A stretch of 64,000 bases of DNA from the NCBI RefSeq assembly GCF_030848805.1, contig NC_092362.1:8370439-8434438 (forward strand), written 5' to 3'. This document shows, in pieces, positions 33,215 to 44,760 of the stretch. The translations under genes were made by a program, and so were the position numbers. The notes beneath the pieces are model-generated. The model searched no databases. It was not told the origin of the DNA and saw only the letters and a program-made list of their open reading frames with translations. Each line of letters starts with the position of its first letter. Within the stretch, counting starts at the first letter, position 1. The DNA is from Temnothorax longispinosus. Taxonomy: Eukaryota; Arthropoda; Insecta; Hymenoptera; Formicidae.

Positions 33215-35404
33215 CAGTCGTTCACGGAAAGGTTGCAACACTTTTTTTTTGATGATTTTTGGAACGCGCAGAAATTTTGAGATCGCGATCCACCATCTCT
33301 GTATACACGTAGTGAACGGTTATGATAGCTGTCAAAGTGAACTATACAAGGTGGAGGTTCACGAAATGTATCTTGTGCGGCGCGGAAAATCTTAAGATAT
33401 CAACTGGATACTGTAATATCGGGTTTAGTATAAAAGAATAAGCTAAATAGACAATTTTATTTTATAAATTAATTTTTATTTTCAAGACGTGTGTAACATT
33501 AAAAATTAATGTAATATAACCTATTAATATAATTATTTATAATAATTATATTAATATGTTGTGTTATATGTTATATTAATTTTAATTACATACTTAATTA
33601 CGTAATTAATAACATTAAAATTAATTAATAACATATTAATTTTAATACATAATATTAATACATAATTAATATAACAGTAAAGTTAACCGGTGTCTGGTAG
33701 TTCGGCAAGCAGAGGACATCAGTCGATCAAAGAAGCTGCCGTGGAAGACGTGGATGCTGAGACCGCGAATCCACATCACCGCTTCAAAGCCAATTCTTCT
33801 CGTCAAATAACGATAAAGTAATCTTTCTAAAAAATTACAATTATAAAAATTAATTGCAAATTCAGTTTTAGTATAAAATAATCATTGTATTATAATTATA
33901 TTAAGTTGAGAAGATAGATTTACTTACATAAAATTGCCAGATCGCTGATTACTATTGACTGTTCAGTAAGAACAGATCAATCGCAATCTGTTGTCCGCTG
34001 CAATCCAGAGCGAATCTCTTGTAGAAATTCGTTGTAAGATTAAGATGCGCACGTCTTTGTTCACTCTAGTACTGGGATCTTCTCTCGGCTGCAGGGCCTC
34101 TGGACCGACATTAGGCAGGCATGTTTGGAAAACGGCGATACGTCCTCGGGTGCTGGAGAGGAGTTTGTGAGCAGCTTGAAAACCGGCACCAACCCGTGCG
34201 TTGTTATTATCAAAAATGCCACAGAACTTGATGGGCAGCTAGGCGAGAAGGTCACGGAATCGGCAGGCCCAAAGATATTTCGGATGACTTTTGCCTTGTG
34301 CCATGTTCATTCAAGATTTTCATTCCTTCATTCGTTCATTCATTAACGAGAGTTGTTCACGTTACAATCATTCAATGTCAAACATATTATTCATTTATTC
34401 ATACATCATCTTGGTGAAAAAACTTTTCATACTTTCTCAGAAATTTTACAAGAATTGGGACTTGTAAAAAATTCTAAAAAAGTATATGATATTTCTCAGA
34501 TACTTTCAGAAATAATTGAAGATTTTTAGAATATTTCAATATCCGTATATATGAAAATTTCTGACAAATTGCACAGATTTTCTTATATTTATTCAGATTT
34601 CTGCAAGGATATATTAGCGAAAAATATTTTATTCTTATTTTGTCTGAGTTGTTTAATTCGTATAAAAAAATCTGAAAATTTCTGAGTATTCTAAAAAAAA
34701 TCTAAAAATTTTTATAGAAAGTCTGATTATAATGTGAAAAATTCTGATATTTTTTTACCAGGGCATCCATGGAAGGTCACATAGTATTAATACCGTGTGA
34801 CACTTCCATATGATTCTCTATTACTACATTTAATCTTTGGGGCATAGATGCATCTTTTTGGAATAACTTGTGCCTTGCGCGGAAATCTTCCCATACGATG
34901 AGAACATGTTGCGCCAATGCCTCGCGTCTATGTGGAAATTGAGGTTTCCATATTTTCTGAGTAGGTTGTTCCTCTCGTTTTCCATAATGTTACACGCCCA
35001 GATTCATCCATCGAAAATACGTTCTCATTCGAGAAAACGGTATTTGTCCATTCATGCTTCTGTGCCAAATGCTGCAAGGCAAAAGCCGTTGTTCTTTGTG
35101 GCGTTCGGTTAATTGTTTATATTGAGCCGATTTATATCGATTGTGTCTCTGTTCTCGCCATCTACGCCGCACGGTTTGCGCTATCGCATATTAGGAGCCT
35201 GCAGCGCAGATAGTGGGAACAGAGATACGATTGATATAAACGCACAAGATACATTTCGTGAACCTCCACCTTGTATAGTTCACTTTGACAGCTATCATAC
35301 CGTTCACTACGTGTATACAGAGATGGTGGATCGCGATCTCAAAATTTCTGCGCGTTCCAAAAATCATAAAAAAAAAAGTGTTGCAACCTTTCCGTGAACG
35401 ACTG
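33215..35404. mobile_element. Decayed Tc1-like element, TA target duplication
   Basis: The 2190-bp element has inverted ends of about 190 bp starting CAGTCGTTCACGGAAAGG, flanked by TA (33213-33214, 35405-35406). These are the ends and target of Tc1/mariner elements. The interior holds a broken transposase (34760-35190, minus). Segments at about 33685-34350 were not recognised. They include an open plus-strand stretch around 34110-34290 (SSGAGEEFVSSLKTGTNPC) and may be another insertion. The 34380-34740 stretch is AT-rich with repeated TTTCTGAAAATTTC-like pieces. Confidence 0.8.
34760..35190 (-). pseudogene. Tc1-like transposase remnant
   Basis: Pieces in shifting minus-strand frames can be aligned to the order expected for Tc1 transposases. 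First comes a basic RRRWREQRHNRY-like segment, then a WTNT.FS.E...MDESG-like segment near 35050-34990, then HRR-rich and NVVIENH pieces toward 34790. Several stops and frame changes break it, so it is inactive. Confidence 0.6.
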
Positions 35405-35406
35405 TA

Positions 35407-36125
35407 CACATAATTTTAATTCATTTTTATTATGTCTAGACATAATAAAAATGGGATGAATTAAAATTATGTGTACACATAATAAAAATTGGATGAATTA
35501 AAATTATGTCTGACAAAAATAATTTCGCATTTTTATTATGTGTACACATAATTTTAATTCATTTTTATTATGTCTATAGACATAATAAAAATTGGCGAAT
35601 TAAAATTATGTGTACACATAATTTTAATTCATTTTTATTATGTCTAGACATAATAAAAATGGGATGAATTAAAATTATGTGTACACATAATAAAAATTGT
35701 ATGAATTAAAATTATGTCATAACATAATTTTAATTCTCAATTTTAATTATGTCTAGACATAATAAAAATTAGATGAATTAAAATTATGTCTAGACATAAT
35801 AAAAATTTATTTTTATTTTTGTGTACAGATAATTTTAATTCATCCAATTTTTATTATGTCTAGACATAATAAAAATTGAATAAATTAAAATTATGTGTAC
35901 ACATAATTTTAATTTATTTTTATTATGTCTAGACATAATAAAAATTGGCTGAATTAAAATTATGTGCACACATAATTTTAAATCATTTTTATTATGTCTA
36001 GACATAATAAAAATGAATTAAAATTATGTCTAGACATAATTTTAATTCATCCAATTTTTATTATGTCTAGACATAATTTTAATTCGTCAATTTTTATTAT
36101 GTCTAGACATAATTTTAATTCATTA
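35407..36125. repeat. AT-rich palindromic satellite, right block
   Basis: Further units of TATGTCTAGACATAATAAAA and ATTATGTGTACACATAAT, some perfect palindromes of about 40-50 bp. The orientation alternates. There is no coding potential. Confidence 0.7.
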
Positions 36126-36281
36126 TTGAGAATCGCAATTTTTCTGAAGACTATTTTTTGAAACTTTTATATTGAGTATAATTTTATTTATGCTATTAAA
36201 AAGTAAAACGGCATGCCATATTTGTGCTGGTTATGACATATATGTAGACTATATATAACACTTACATTAAATTAATAAGTA

Positions 36282-36347
36282 GTCTACCACGTAAGGCAGT
36301 TGGCTCACGATCCTGAGGTCCCGAGTTCGAATCCCACCAAGGTAGGT
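36282..36347 (+). repeat. tRNA-like segment
   Basis: TCTACCA...GGTAGG could form a short acceptor stem. GTAAGGCAGTTGG is A-box-like and GAGTTCGAATCCC is a good B-box, followed by a T-run. The anticodon arm is imperfect (CTCA/TGAG with a six-base loop). A SINE head or tRNA pseudogene is likelier than a working tRNA. From 36350 to 36745 nothing was recognised. Confidence 0.45.
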
Positions 36348-36899
36348 GTTTTTTTCAAATACAGAAAATATTTATAATCATAGACTGCATCTTTAAGAAA
36401 CAAATTTAGTTAAAAAAAATAGTAATAAAATTTCAAAATAAATAATTTTTTTTTGTTGAATGAATATAAGGGTTCTCATGAATTTGACTGACATGGTTCT
36501 TAGTAGGTAAATGAAATCCGGCCCTGAACGTGCAATGCGTTACACATCTTGTCAGGACCGCGTCAGGTAACTTTACCATGTATTATGGCACACCTGATCT
36601 GGACCTGTTCAGACAGTAACTGAAATTTCTACTCGGGTATAGGTTAAGAAAGATATCCGACTGAGAGATATAAACTAGAGTTTAGTTGATACTTTGACTC
36701 ACCGCCGATCAAAAAAGTCTTATATTATTTAGCGGTTGTCGATATGGTTTAAGCGATAGTGATCGTATGATGATAAGCGCGTTTAATTCGAAACGCCGAC
36801 ATAGAGTTACGGCGATAACCCGTATTGGGCGCACGGAGGAACATCCCCCGGACCCGGTACGCGCGTCCATGAGGCGGGCGCCGAGAAAAGACTAAGTAA

Positions 36900-37400
36900 G
36901 TTCTTGGAAAAACCATCTTCTCCAGGAACAGACAGGTCGAAACGTCTTCCGAGGACCTGGGACACAGCTCTAGGGGGTTCGCGCCATGACCCGGTGAAAT
37001 CCCCGGGAAACGCAACTTCTCCAGGGAAAGAGAGGTCCGACGGACTCGCCAGGACCGGAGGAGCCTCTCCAGGGGGTCGGCGCCATTGTCCGGCAAAATC
37101 CCGGCGAAACGCATTTTCGCCAGAGATTCAGCCATCCAACAGTCTCACCAGGACCTGGGACACCCTCCCAGGGGGTCGGCGTCAAAGTCAGACGAGTTCC
37201 CCGGGAAACGCATCTTCCCCGGGAACAAATGACGTAATCCGTCACGAGAGGTTCTGGGACACCCGCCTAGGGGGGTCGACGTCGAGCTCCGACGAGATCC
37301 CCAGGAAACGCATCATCTCCGGGAACAGTGGCCCGGAAAGGCGATACCAGCTCCCGAGAAACCCAGCCAGAGGGTCGGCGTCAACGGCCGACGACATCGA
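36900..37400. repeat. GC-rich tandem repeat, about 100-bp units
   Basis: Five or so degenerate units share AGGGGGTCGGCG, a CCGGGAAACGCATCTTC-like block and GGACCTGGGACAC, spaced 96-101 bp apart. Open frames exist on both strands (243 codons on plus, 128-193 on minus), simply because the DNA is GC-rich and stop-poor. If it is the leader or gag region of the putative minus-strand LTR element at 37671-38150, the minus frame with repeats of LEKLRFPGISP is the likelier one. Confidence 0.5.
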
Positions 37401-37670
37401 CGTCACCCGGACGTCGTCTACAGGAACAACACCCGAATTCACCATCAGGGGCATCTCCGAGGAGGTGCGCAAGGGTCGACGTCGTCCGCGCCGAGAAATT
37501 TTCGGGAGTGAAAACCTGGTGCAGCGGTGCCAGGGAAGGAAGGTTCTCGCACTGCGTTGCGCGTGGAAATTTCCACGGGAACCTTCTAGAACGGGCGTAA
37601 ACGGGAGATGCGCAAAATGGCACGCGAGAGGGTAGTGAAAATCATCGTGTTTTCGCATGATCGCGCCAGA

Positions 37671-38150
37671 TGTGCCGGCCGCGAACAATGGACAATCGAG
37701 AAAGTTCCAAGGAGTGGGAGCGTTCCGGCATAAGTGGGGAGCCCAAGCGAGAGCGACCGCTCGAGGCAGTCTCTCGGGTATAGCCGTGGCGAACACACGT
37801 ATCACACTCTGTACGATCGGCATACGCGTTATACTTTACAACCGAGAACTCCCGCGTACTATCGCGTAAAAATTACTCGTCTTAACTAACAGCGAGGGGC
37901 AATTAATCGCAAAATACAATCGAGTGTTAGCAACAATACGCGAGTTGAAATTCGGATACATTGTTAATTAACGGAAGTGCAAATATTGAGTATATAACAA
38001 CCACGGGCATTGGGTCACGCGGATACGAAATATTGTGCGGACATTATTAATTATTGTATTTAACCACCGAATACTCGTTCGTTACATCTGCGCACGAACA
38101 CTGTATGATAGAGTGATGATCACGGCCGAGTGCGTGATCATAGTTTAACA
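37671..38150 (-). mobile_element. Putative LTR (minus strand)
   Basis: Read on minus, the 480-bp block starts TGTTAAACTATGATCACG and ends GGCCGGCACA, so it has TG...CA ends. It is followed by TCTGGCGCGATC, which is where a primer site would lie. A TATATACTC-like box is internal. No second copy is in the window and no target duplication can be checked. Confidence 0.35.
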
Positions 38151-38368
38151 ATCACGAGGCACAAAGTCCTCCGATCGGAATAATTATCTGGAATAAAAGC
38201 ATCGTATCGACTAAACGAATAAGACGAGATACGCAATTTGAATAATTGTGCAACTTAAAAGCGACATTCACACCGAGGCGAGAAACTCGCGTTGTGAGAC
38301 ACCTTTATGATATTGTGAAACGGCCTGTAATGTTGAAATGATGATCTGGAATTAAAGATTAATTAATT

Positions 38369-38981
38369 CTGAAACAAATTCTCCTGATTAATTATAAAAA
38401 TTATCGATACTTACCTTCTACTTACCTTGTCCTTCGGCGATGATCCAACGTTGGCCAGCGGCAATCCGGTATGCGATGTAAAGCGAGGATCCGGGGAAGC
38501 AGAGCAGCAACAGACCAGCGATCCATCCGAGGCGGGAACCTGAAAGAAAAGAAGCGAATTAGTACGTAATTAAAACATAATTATCGGGACTTACCCTTAT
38601 CTGGTATGCGAGGTAAAGCGAGGATCCAGAGACGGGTAACGGCAACGGCGATCCATTCCGGGCGTCGATCTGCAACAAAACATAAAATAATTATCACATA
38701 ATTATTTTATAATTACTTACCTCTATCTGGTATGCGATGTAAAGCGAGGATCCAGGGATGAGAAGCAGCAACAGTGATCCAACAAAGACATCAGTCTGAA
38801 ATAAAATTCAAATAATTAGGATATAATTAGTTTATCCTTACTTACCTCTATCTGGTATGCGATGTAATGCGAGGATCCAGGGATGAGAAGCAGCAACGGT
38901 GATCCATCAGGGACATCCTTCTGAAACAAATAAATCCTATTAGCGTCTTGCGAATAATTGGGGCGTTGATGCGAACTTACC
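38369..38981 (-). other. Tandem array of mini-exons with canonical splice sites
   Basis: On the minus strand, successive exon-like blocks are 38920-38846, 38795-38721, 38669-38595 (75 bp each) and 38539-38426 (114 bp). A block upstream ends at 38981. They are separated by AT-rich introns of 60, 50, 51, 55 and 57 bp. Every intron begins GTAAGT and ends in CAG (mostly TTTCAG). The 75-bp exons translate in phase 0 to related peptides around LLLLIPGSSLYIAYQIE. The 114-bp exon reads GWIAGLLLLCFPGSSLYIAY in another phase because of small indels. The peptide is hydrophobic, like a membrane helix. The upstream block has a stop in the matching phase, so a continuous protein is not demonstrated. It could be duplicated exons of a decayed membrane-protein gene or a tandem repeat that includes splice sites. 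Confidence 0.5.
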
Positions 38982-39119
38982 TTCTCGGTAGTCTAAGGTT
39001 AAACCGAGTGGCGACCGTTCGATAGGATTATTATCCGCCGGAATCGGGCTCAACACGTGCCGTCCGGTCACAACCTAACTGCTTGAATCGAGATGCTTGG
39101 TTATTCTGCACGATGTAAC

Positions 39120-39380
39120 TGTTTAATGATTTTCGTTAAAGCAGGGCACATACACACGTGTGTATGCCCTGCTTTAACGAAAATCACAACTTCTATAAAG
39201 CAGGGCATACACCAGCATACACACGTGTGTGTGCCTTGCTTTAACAAAAATCACAACTTCTATAAAGCAGGGCATACACACGTGTGTGTGTGTGTGTGTG
39301 CCCTGCTTTAACGAAAATCACAATTTCTATAAAGCAGGGCATACACACGTGTGTATGTGCCCTGCTTTAACGAAAATCAT
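39120..39380. repeat. Inverted-unit minisatellite, same type as in 21.3-21.7 kb
   Basis: Units with TAAAGCAGGGCATACACACG, GTGTGTGCCCTGCTTTAACG and AAAATCACAACTTCTA alternate in orientation. The flank AACAGTTACATCGTGCAGAA is found inverted at 39102-39130 and 45406-45425. The array is thus the inside of a palindromic element that Harbinger-2 later split. Confidence 0.65.
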
Positions 39381-39685
39381 TAAGGCCCAGTTCAACAGTG
39401 GCCAGTTAGCTTAACTAGTAGTTAAGTAGTGATGCCAACCACTGAAACAAAAATCGGTGAGCTGTTTACGAGGTTAGATTTTAACAAAAATCGGTGAGCT
39501 GTTTACGAGGTTAGATTTTAACAAAATTCGGTGAGCTGTTTACAAAGTTAGATTTTGACAAGTTGCATTTTCGCAAAATACATAAGTGAAATATTGACAA
39601 TATACATATTAAACATATATATTGAACACTGAAATAATTAATTTCCAGTTTTGTTCTCATTACGATATTGCATCGTATAACGAAA

Positions 39686-42653
39686 ATGGATATCAAAACA
39701 AACCGAATAAGAGCACCAAATTTTTCTCAAGATGAAAAACTGATACTTATATCATTAATAAAAAAAATACAAATTGATAATAGAAAATAAGCGGACTGAT
39801 GCTGTGAGTGTTAGAGAAGCTTGGCTCAAGATATTAGACGAGTATAATCAGCAAAGCAACTGTCGCCCTCGCGAATTAGGAAACATAAAAAACTTCTGGA
39901 TCAATGCTAAGAAGGACGCCAAGAAATTGTATGCAAAAAATAAAAGAGAAACATATCTCACAGGTAATTTAATTAACATTCAATTATTTAGGCGCTTTTG
40001 ATTACGAGCAAGAATTTATTTTTATCACATATATTTGTTAGGTGGTGGATCCTCAAATATTGTGACTGATGTTGTGGCCGATGCCATTTATGAAATAATT
40101 GGACCATCCATCGATGGATTGATCAATCCGTTCGATTCTGACAAACCAACACCCAAATCAAATGATGTAGAAACACCATCAACTGTAATAAATCTACTAG
40201 ATGATGATATGGAGAATGATGATCCAAATCACACAAGTGTTTTTCAGGTTTGTCAATATCATATAATATTTTTGTTTATTGTTGTTTTACATATAGAAAC
40301 TTATACTATTTTAATGAGATACAACAATTTTCAGCATTTAGTAAAAAGCAGAGAATTAAACTGTTTGCACAAGCTCGCGCACAAGCCTGAACTCTAGAAT
40401 TAGATGAGGAAGGGACAAATAAAAAGAATCCGTTTATTGAGAGAGAGATTGCGTTTAGTAATTTATGTAATTTGAAATGGCTAGATTGGGCAGACCTATA
40501 CAAAGAATACCAACATTTGTTGCATAGGAGAAGGGAAACTGCCCTAAAACCTTCCCAGTATTCTTGAACAAAATTGTACATAGATAATATAAAAGAAAAC
40601 AATGTGAGTACAATAAATGTATCAAATTCAGAAAAGAACAAATAATTGGTTATAGTAGAACAGTCCTTTCTTTAAATATATTGTCGAATAGACTCTAGAT
40701 TCACTGATGTAATTTGTTATTAAATGAATTGATTCTTCATAAGAGGAATAAAAATAGTATGCTCAAATATAATTAATCTTGACGTAGTCAAGATCAGAAC
40801 TAGTTGTTATTTATCAAAGAAAGGATCGTTAAAAACATAGACATAAATCAATTAGAAACATGAATATCAGTTCAGATATAATTCAAACAATCGGGGAAAT
40901 AATGCATCAATCCTTTAGTTCAATCATGAATAATTGTCATCGGCCTTGTCGATAATATTCTTCGTACTTCGAATATTGACTTAGTATTACAGAACTTGTG
41001 TACAAACCACGGCACAGAAATATTACTTACAACGTGAGCTATTATTACGACACGAGAGATAAATATGACAAGAGCAATAAGTTTTCAACTAAGTGTACTG
41101 AATTACAATTGTAGTAGGCCTTCAATCTTTGATTGATACATTAATTCGACATAAAACAAACGCAATATTAGATAATAATAAATTGGCAGAATAATCACGG
41201 TGATAATACAAAGAATAATATATCGAGAGATATCATCAAAACGTATAAAAACTGGTAACAGATGTTATCGCAAGTAATGTTGTTATAAACGTTATGAACG
41301 AGTCGTGAATGCTACGCAAATACGCACCGCCATGTTATCACGTGAAAATATAATTCAATATCTATTGGGAGATATTCTCAAAAACGCAAGCAAAAGTAAA
41401 TATATCTTATCGCAGACAATGTAATGTGAAACGATTATTAAGTGCGAAGCACGTACGCATAAGAAAGAAATAAAGGTTTTAATCGTAAATGAAATGAAAT
41501 GGTTGCAACCGAAGAATTAATTATTGACTTTACTTTAGACTGAGCTCAGTGTTACAAATGACTCGAAATAAATTTATACCTCAAATGAGTTAAACTTGCT
41601 CTTTGAATTTAGCAAGTTGCAAATTTGTAACCGTCGAGGGTTTAATTATCCCTTGCGGATCCCTTGAGTAACGTTAGGTGAAATTCTAACGCCCGTGCTC
41701 AAACGGTTACCTTTGAATTGATGAGTTTAAATTTGAGTATATCTGAGTTCCTCGATACTTGTCCTCGATGACTTCTAGTATTCCGTTCGGAAATGCTTTC
41801 TCGAACGTTCCTGAAAATGGCTTCCTTCCTTCGTTCCACGTGCCGGCATGGCTCGCCGGGACGGATATCCCTGGATTCCTCTCGGTGACGATCGTAGTTG
41901 TCCGTATCAACCACGTGAATTGATGTATGATAAATAGTTATATTCTTAATGCACACGAATAGGCAGATTTCAGCGACCGCACAACTTTATCGCGAAAAGA
42001 TGACGCAATTATGTATCGAAATTTAGAGATAATGCACGATGTATCGCGCTCGAGATCTGGATAACGAATGCTCGCTCGGCCGGGCTGCGCGCCCTTCCTA
42101 ACATGCTCGAGCATGCGCGGCACACGTGTGCCTCGCCGCCTGGGACGCAACGTTGTCGGCGCCGCTCGCGCGCTTTTTCTCGGAACTATGTAGAATGCGC
42201 GGTTTGATTTATTGAATTACAACCGCCACAGATGGCCGCAAAAAAGAATAACACAACCTCTCTCTCTTTCTCTCAACTTCAAACATAAACAGTTGGGCGG
42301 AATATAATCCTCAAAAATTGAAAACAATCATCAGTCCTCCGCTTTCCAATGCAAGAAAAGGTATCCAGTGTAAATATAAGCGCCCAAAAACGGTTCCAGT
42401 GGAGTCAAACAGTTCCAACGAAGAAACATTAAATCTTATGGAGACAAAAACAGCACTAGCAAAGTTAATGCTGAAGAACATTGAAGCTAAGCAGCGAATT
42501 GAAACAAAAATACTAAAAAAAAAACTCGAAAAAGAGCAACTTGCAGTTAAATTACTTAAAATAAAATGTAGAAAGGCGAATAGAGGAGAGCCTGTTTCTT
42601 CCTATTCAGATAGTATGATGTCATCTGAATCTTCAGAAGAGATTCTTCTTTAA
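39686..42653 (+). pseudogene. Myb/SANT-like partner gene of Harbinger-2, split by an LTR
   Basis: Exons are 39686-39963, 40042-40247 and 40335-42653, with GT-AG borders. Exon 1 encodes NFSQDEKLILISLIKK, then continues one frame over as IIENKRTDAVSVREAWLKIL and RELGNIKNFWINAKKDAKK. An extra A in the run near 39762-39769 explains the shift. This is the zeste-like Myb/SANT pattern that binds DNA. Exon 2 is acidic (INLLDDDMENDDP). Exon 3 holds nine codons, then the 1924-bp LTR, and resumes at 42291 in the same frame. It continues to a Lys/Glu coiled coil (AKQRIETKILKKKLEKEQLA) and a serine-rich tail. Two lesions, the frameshift and the LTR, inactivate it. Confidence 0.8.
40362..42285. mobile_element. 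Solo LTR, 1.9 kb, inside a coding exon
   Basis: It begins TGTTTGCACAAGCTCGCGC and ends CAACTTCAAACA, flanked by TAAAC on both sides (40357-40361, 42286-42290). It is the same family as 10517-12140. It contains CTTCCTTCGTTCCACGTGCC and a GC-rich stretch near 42060-42170, but no gag, pol or primer site. It is therefore best read as a solo LTR left after LTR-LTR recombination. Confidence 0.8.
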
Positions 42654-42734
42654 CCTACGTGTACATATAAACGGGCAAAAAAGACATGATGGTGACAAGA
42701 GAAATTAACTTATGTTCAGTTTTTTGTTAATTTA

Positions 42735-43130
42735 GTATGTATTCCATGGCAATAATTGTGGGCTGTGTCAATAGAAAACAATGTGGCTATGCGATTAATG
42801 ATGCATTAAGTTATTTTATTTTTTTTATTGTCATTGATTACTCATATACATATATTTCATGACAATAATTGTAGGCTGTGTCAATAGAAACGTTAAAACG
42901 ATGTGGCTATGCGATTAATGATGCATTAAGTTATTTTATTTTTATATTGTCATTGATTACGCATATACATATATTTCATGACAATAATTATGAACTGTGT
43001 TAATAGAAATATAAAAACGACGTTTGTACGATCAATGACGTATATTAAGTTATTTTTTTTTATTCTTGTCATTGCGTGTATATATATATTTTTTTTAATA
43101 AATAAAAAATATGAGCTGTGTTAATAGAAA
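42735..43130. repeat. Tandem repeat, about 115-bp units (3-4 copies)
   Basis: Units contain CATGGCAATAATTGTGGGCT or CATGACAATAATTGTAGGCT and GCGATTAATGATGCATTAAG. It is in the intergenic part of Harbinger-2. Confidence 0.7.
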
Positions 43131-43273
43131 CAGGTTTTCCATATGACTGCGTCTCCGTTTGTTCATTATAATAAGCTGCAAAATTATTAATACGTTATTT
43201 CACAATATATCTTTGATTAAACAAAAATAGAAATAAAAATATATACTTATGCTATATCAATTGTATAGTATGA

Positions 43274-44550
43274 TTACCTCTGGAAATAATTGTTTATCAT
43301 ATGTTGTCTCGCATCATTCCTTTCGCCAGGCAAATCTATATCGCGAATCTGTGGTATCTCATCGTACACAATTCCATTGATCAGTGGATCTGGCGGCTTA
43401 GCTTGCCTTGCGATGTTATGTAGTACCGCGGTCGCTACAATTACTGGTAATGTTCGTTCAACAGTAAAGAAACGAGAACCGATGTTGAGTACGGCAAATT
43501 TTCGACTCCATATGCCGAATGTGCGTTCTACTACACACCGTGTGCGAATTTGAGCTTCATTGTATAATTGTTCAGCAGGTGTGATTGGATTATTCAAAGG
43601 TGTCATGAGATAGGGCAGATTTGGGTAACCGGAATTTTCAAGTAAAATTCCATCACCAAATCTCCTAGCTTCAAATAAAGTTTTTATTCGCGAATTATTG
43701 AATATGGTGGAGTCATGCGTTGCTCCAGGCCAGCGCGCTACAATGTCGATAAATTCTAATCGTGCATTTACCACAGCTTGCACATTTATCGAAAAATAGC
43801 CCTTTCTATTTCGATATAACTCTGCGTTTTCTCCACCTGATACAAATAAAACAAAAATTCAATTAAATGTATTAATCAAATATGAATCATTGTGCGATAT
43901 ATATATATTAATGTTTTTAGTTACCATATGATTGAACTCATACGTGCTTACAATCTATAGCTCCTATGACTCGAATGAAGCCAGAAACTTCAAAAAATTC
44001 CTTTTGAGCTTGGCGTATTTGGTCAGGCTGTGCAGGAAATCTAATGAAATCCTCACTCAAAGTTGCAATTGCTGGGGAAACGCGATGTACAATCGTATGA
44101 GCCGAAACTTTACTTATTCCGCAGAAATCTCCCACCGTGATAAAAAATGATCCAGTTGCGTAGAATCTCAGTGCAACCAGTAACTGGATCATTGGAGAAA
44201 TGGCATAATTCCTATACATATATATATAAGATAATAAATATTATTATTGAAAATAATGAATCATTAAGTCAAATACTTTTCAAGCATTTTATCATAGAAC
44301 CATATTTTATAGTTTTATATACATACCAGTTAGTAAAATGTTCTAATTGGTGATGAATCCTATTGAGCAACATAGCAACACTCTGCTTTGATAATCGGAA
44401 ACGATCAATAAATGCATTTTCATCTAATTCCTCAAAATAATTGATGCGCAGTCTAATCCTATGTTGTAATTGCAAAATTCTTGGAACTCTTGCGCCTTGC
44501 TCCATTTTCTCATCGTCATCCTCATATAGTAAATCCCACAGTCTTTGCAT
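43274..44550 (-). pseudogene. Harbinger-2 transposase, inactivated
   Basis: Exons are 44550-44327, 44211-43925 and 43836-43274, for about 357 codons. Exon 1 has LQLQHRIRLRINYFEELDEN and RFRLSKQSVAMLL. Exon 2 has the helix-turn-helix (GDFCGISKVSAHTIVHRVSP) and the first Asp in IGAIDCKHV, followed directly by TGA, probably from CGA. Exon 3 has NRKGYFSINVQ, VARWPGATHDSTIF, LLENSGYPNLPYLMTP and VVERTFGIWSRKF. In relatives the third of these reads GDSGYP. Here the Asp is Asn, so a catalytic residue is lost as well. It is close to the length of HARBI1-like proteins. Confidence 0.8.
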
Positions 44551-44760
44551 GCTGATACTAAAAAATATAATACATTTTCAAATTTTTTGTTACAAATTAA
44601 TTTTTACATCCATTCATGTTGTTTCTCCAAAATACAATTAAAACTGACTATTGACTTACATTTTAATATTGCAGTACTCTTCAAAATGTTATTCCCTATT
44701 TTTATTAACAGCAAAAAACAATAATCAAACTATATATACCTTTGCTAATATAATAATGAA

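Noticed and set aside
36904..37635. 243-codon plus-strand ORF
   Set aside because: GC-rich tandem repeat with equally long frames on the other strand. No recognisable domain and no splice or promoter context.
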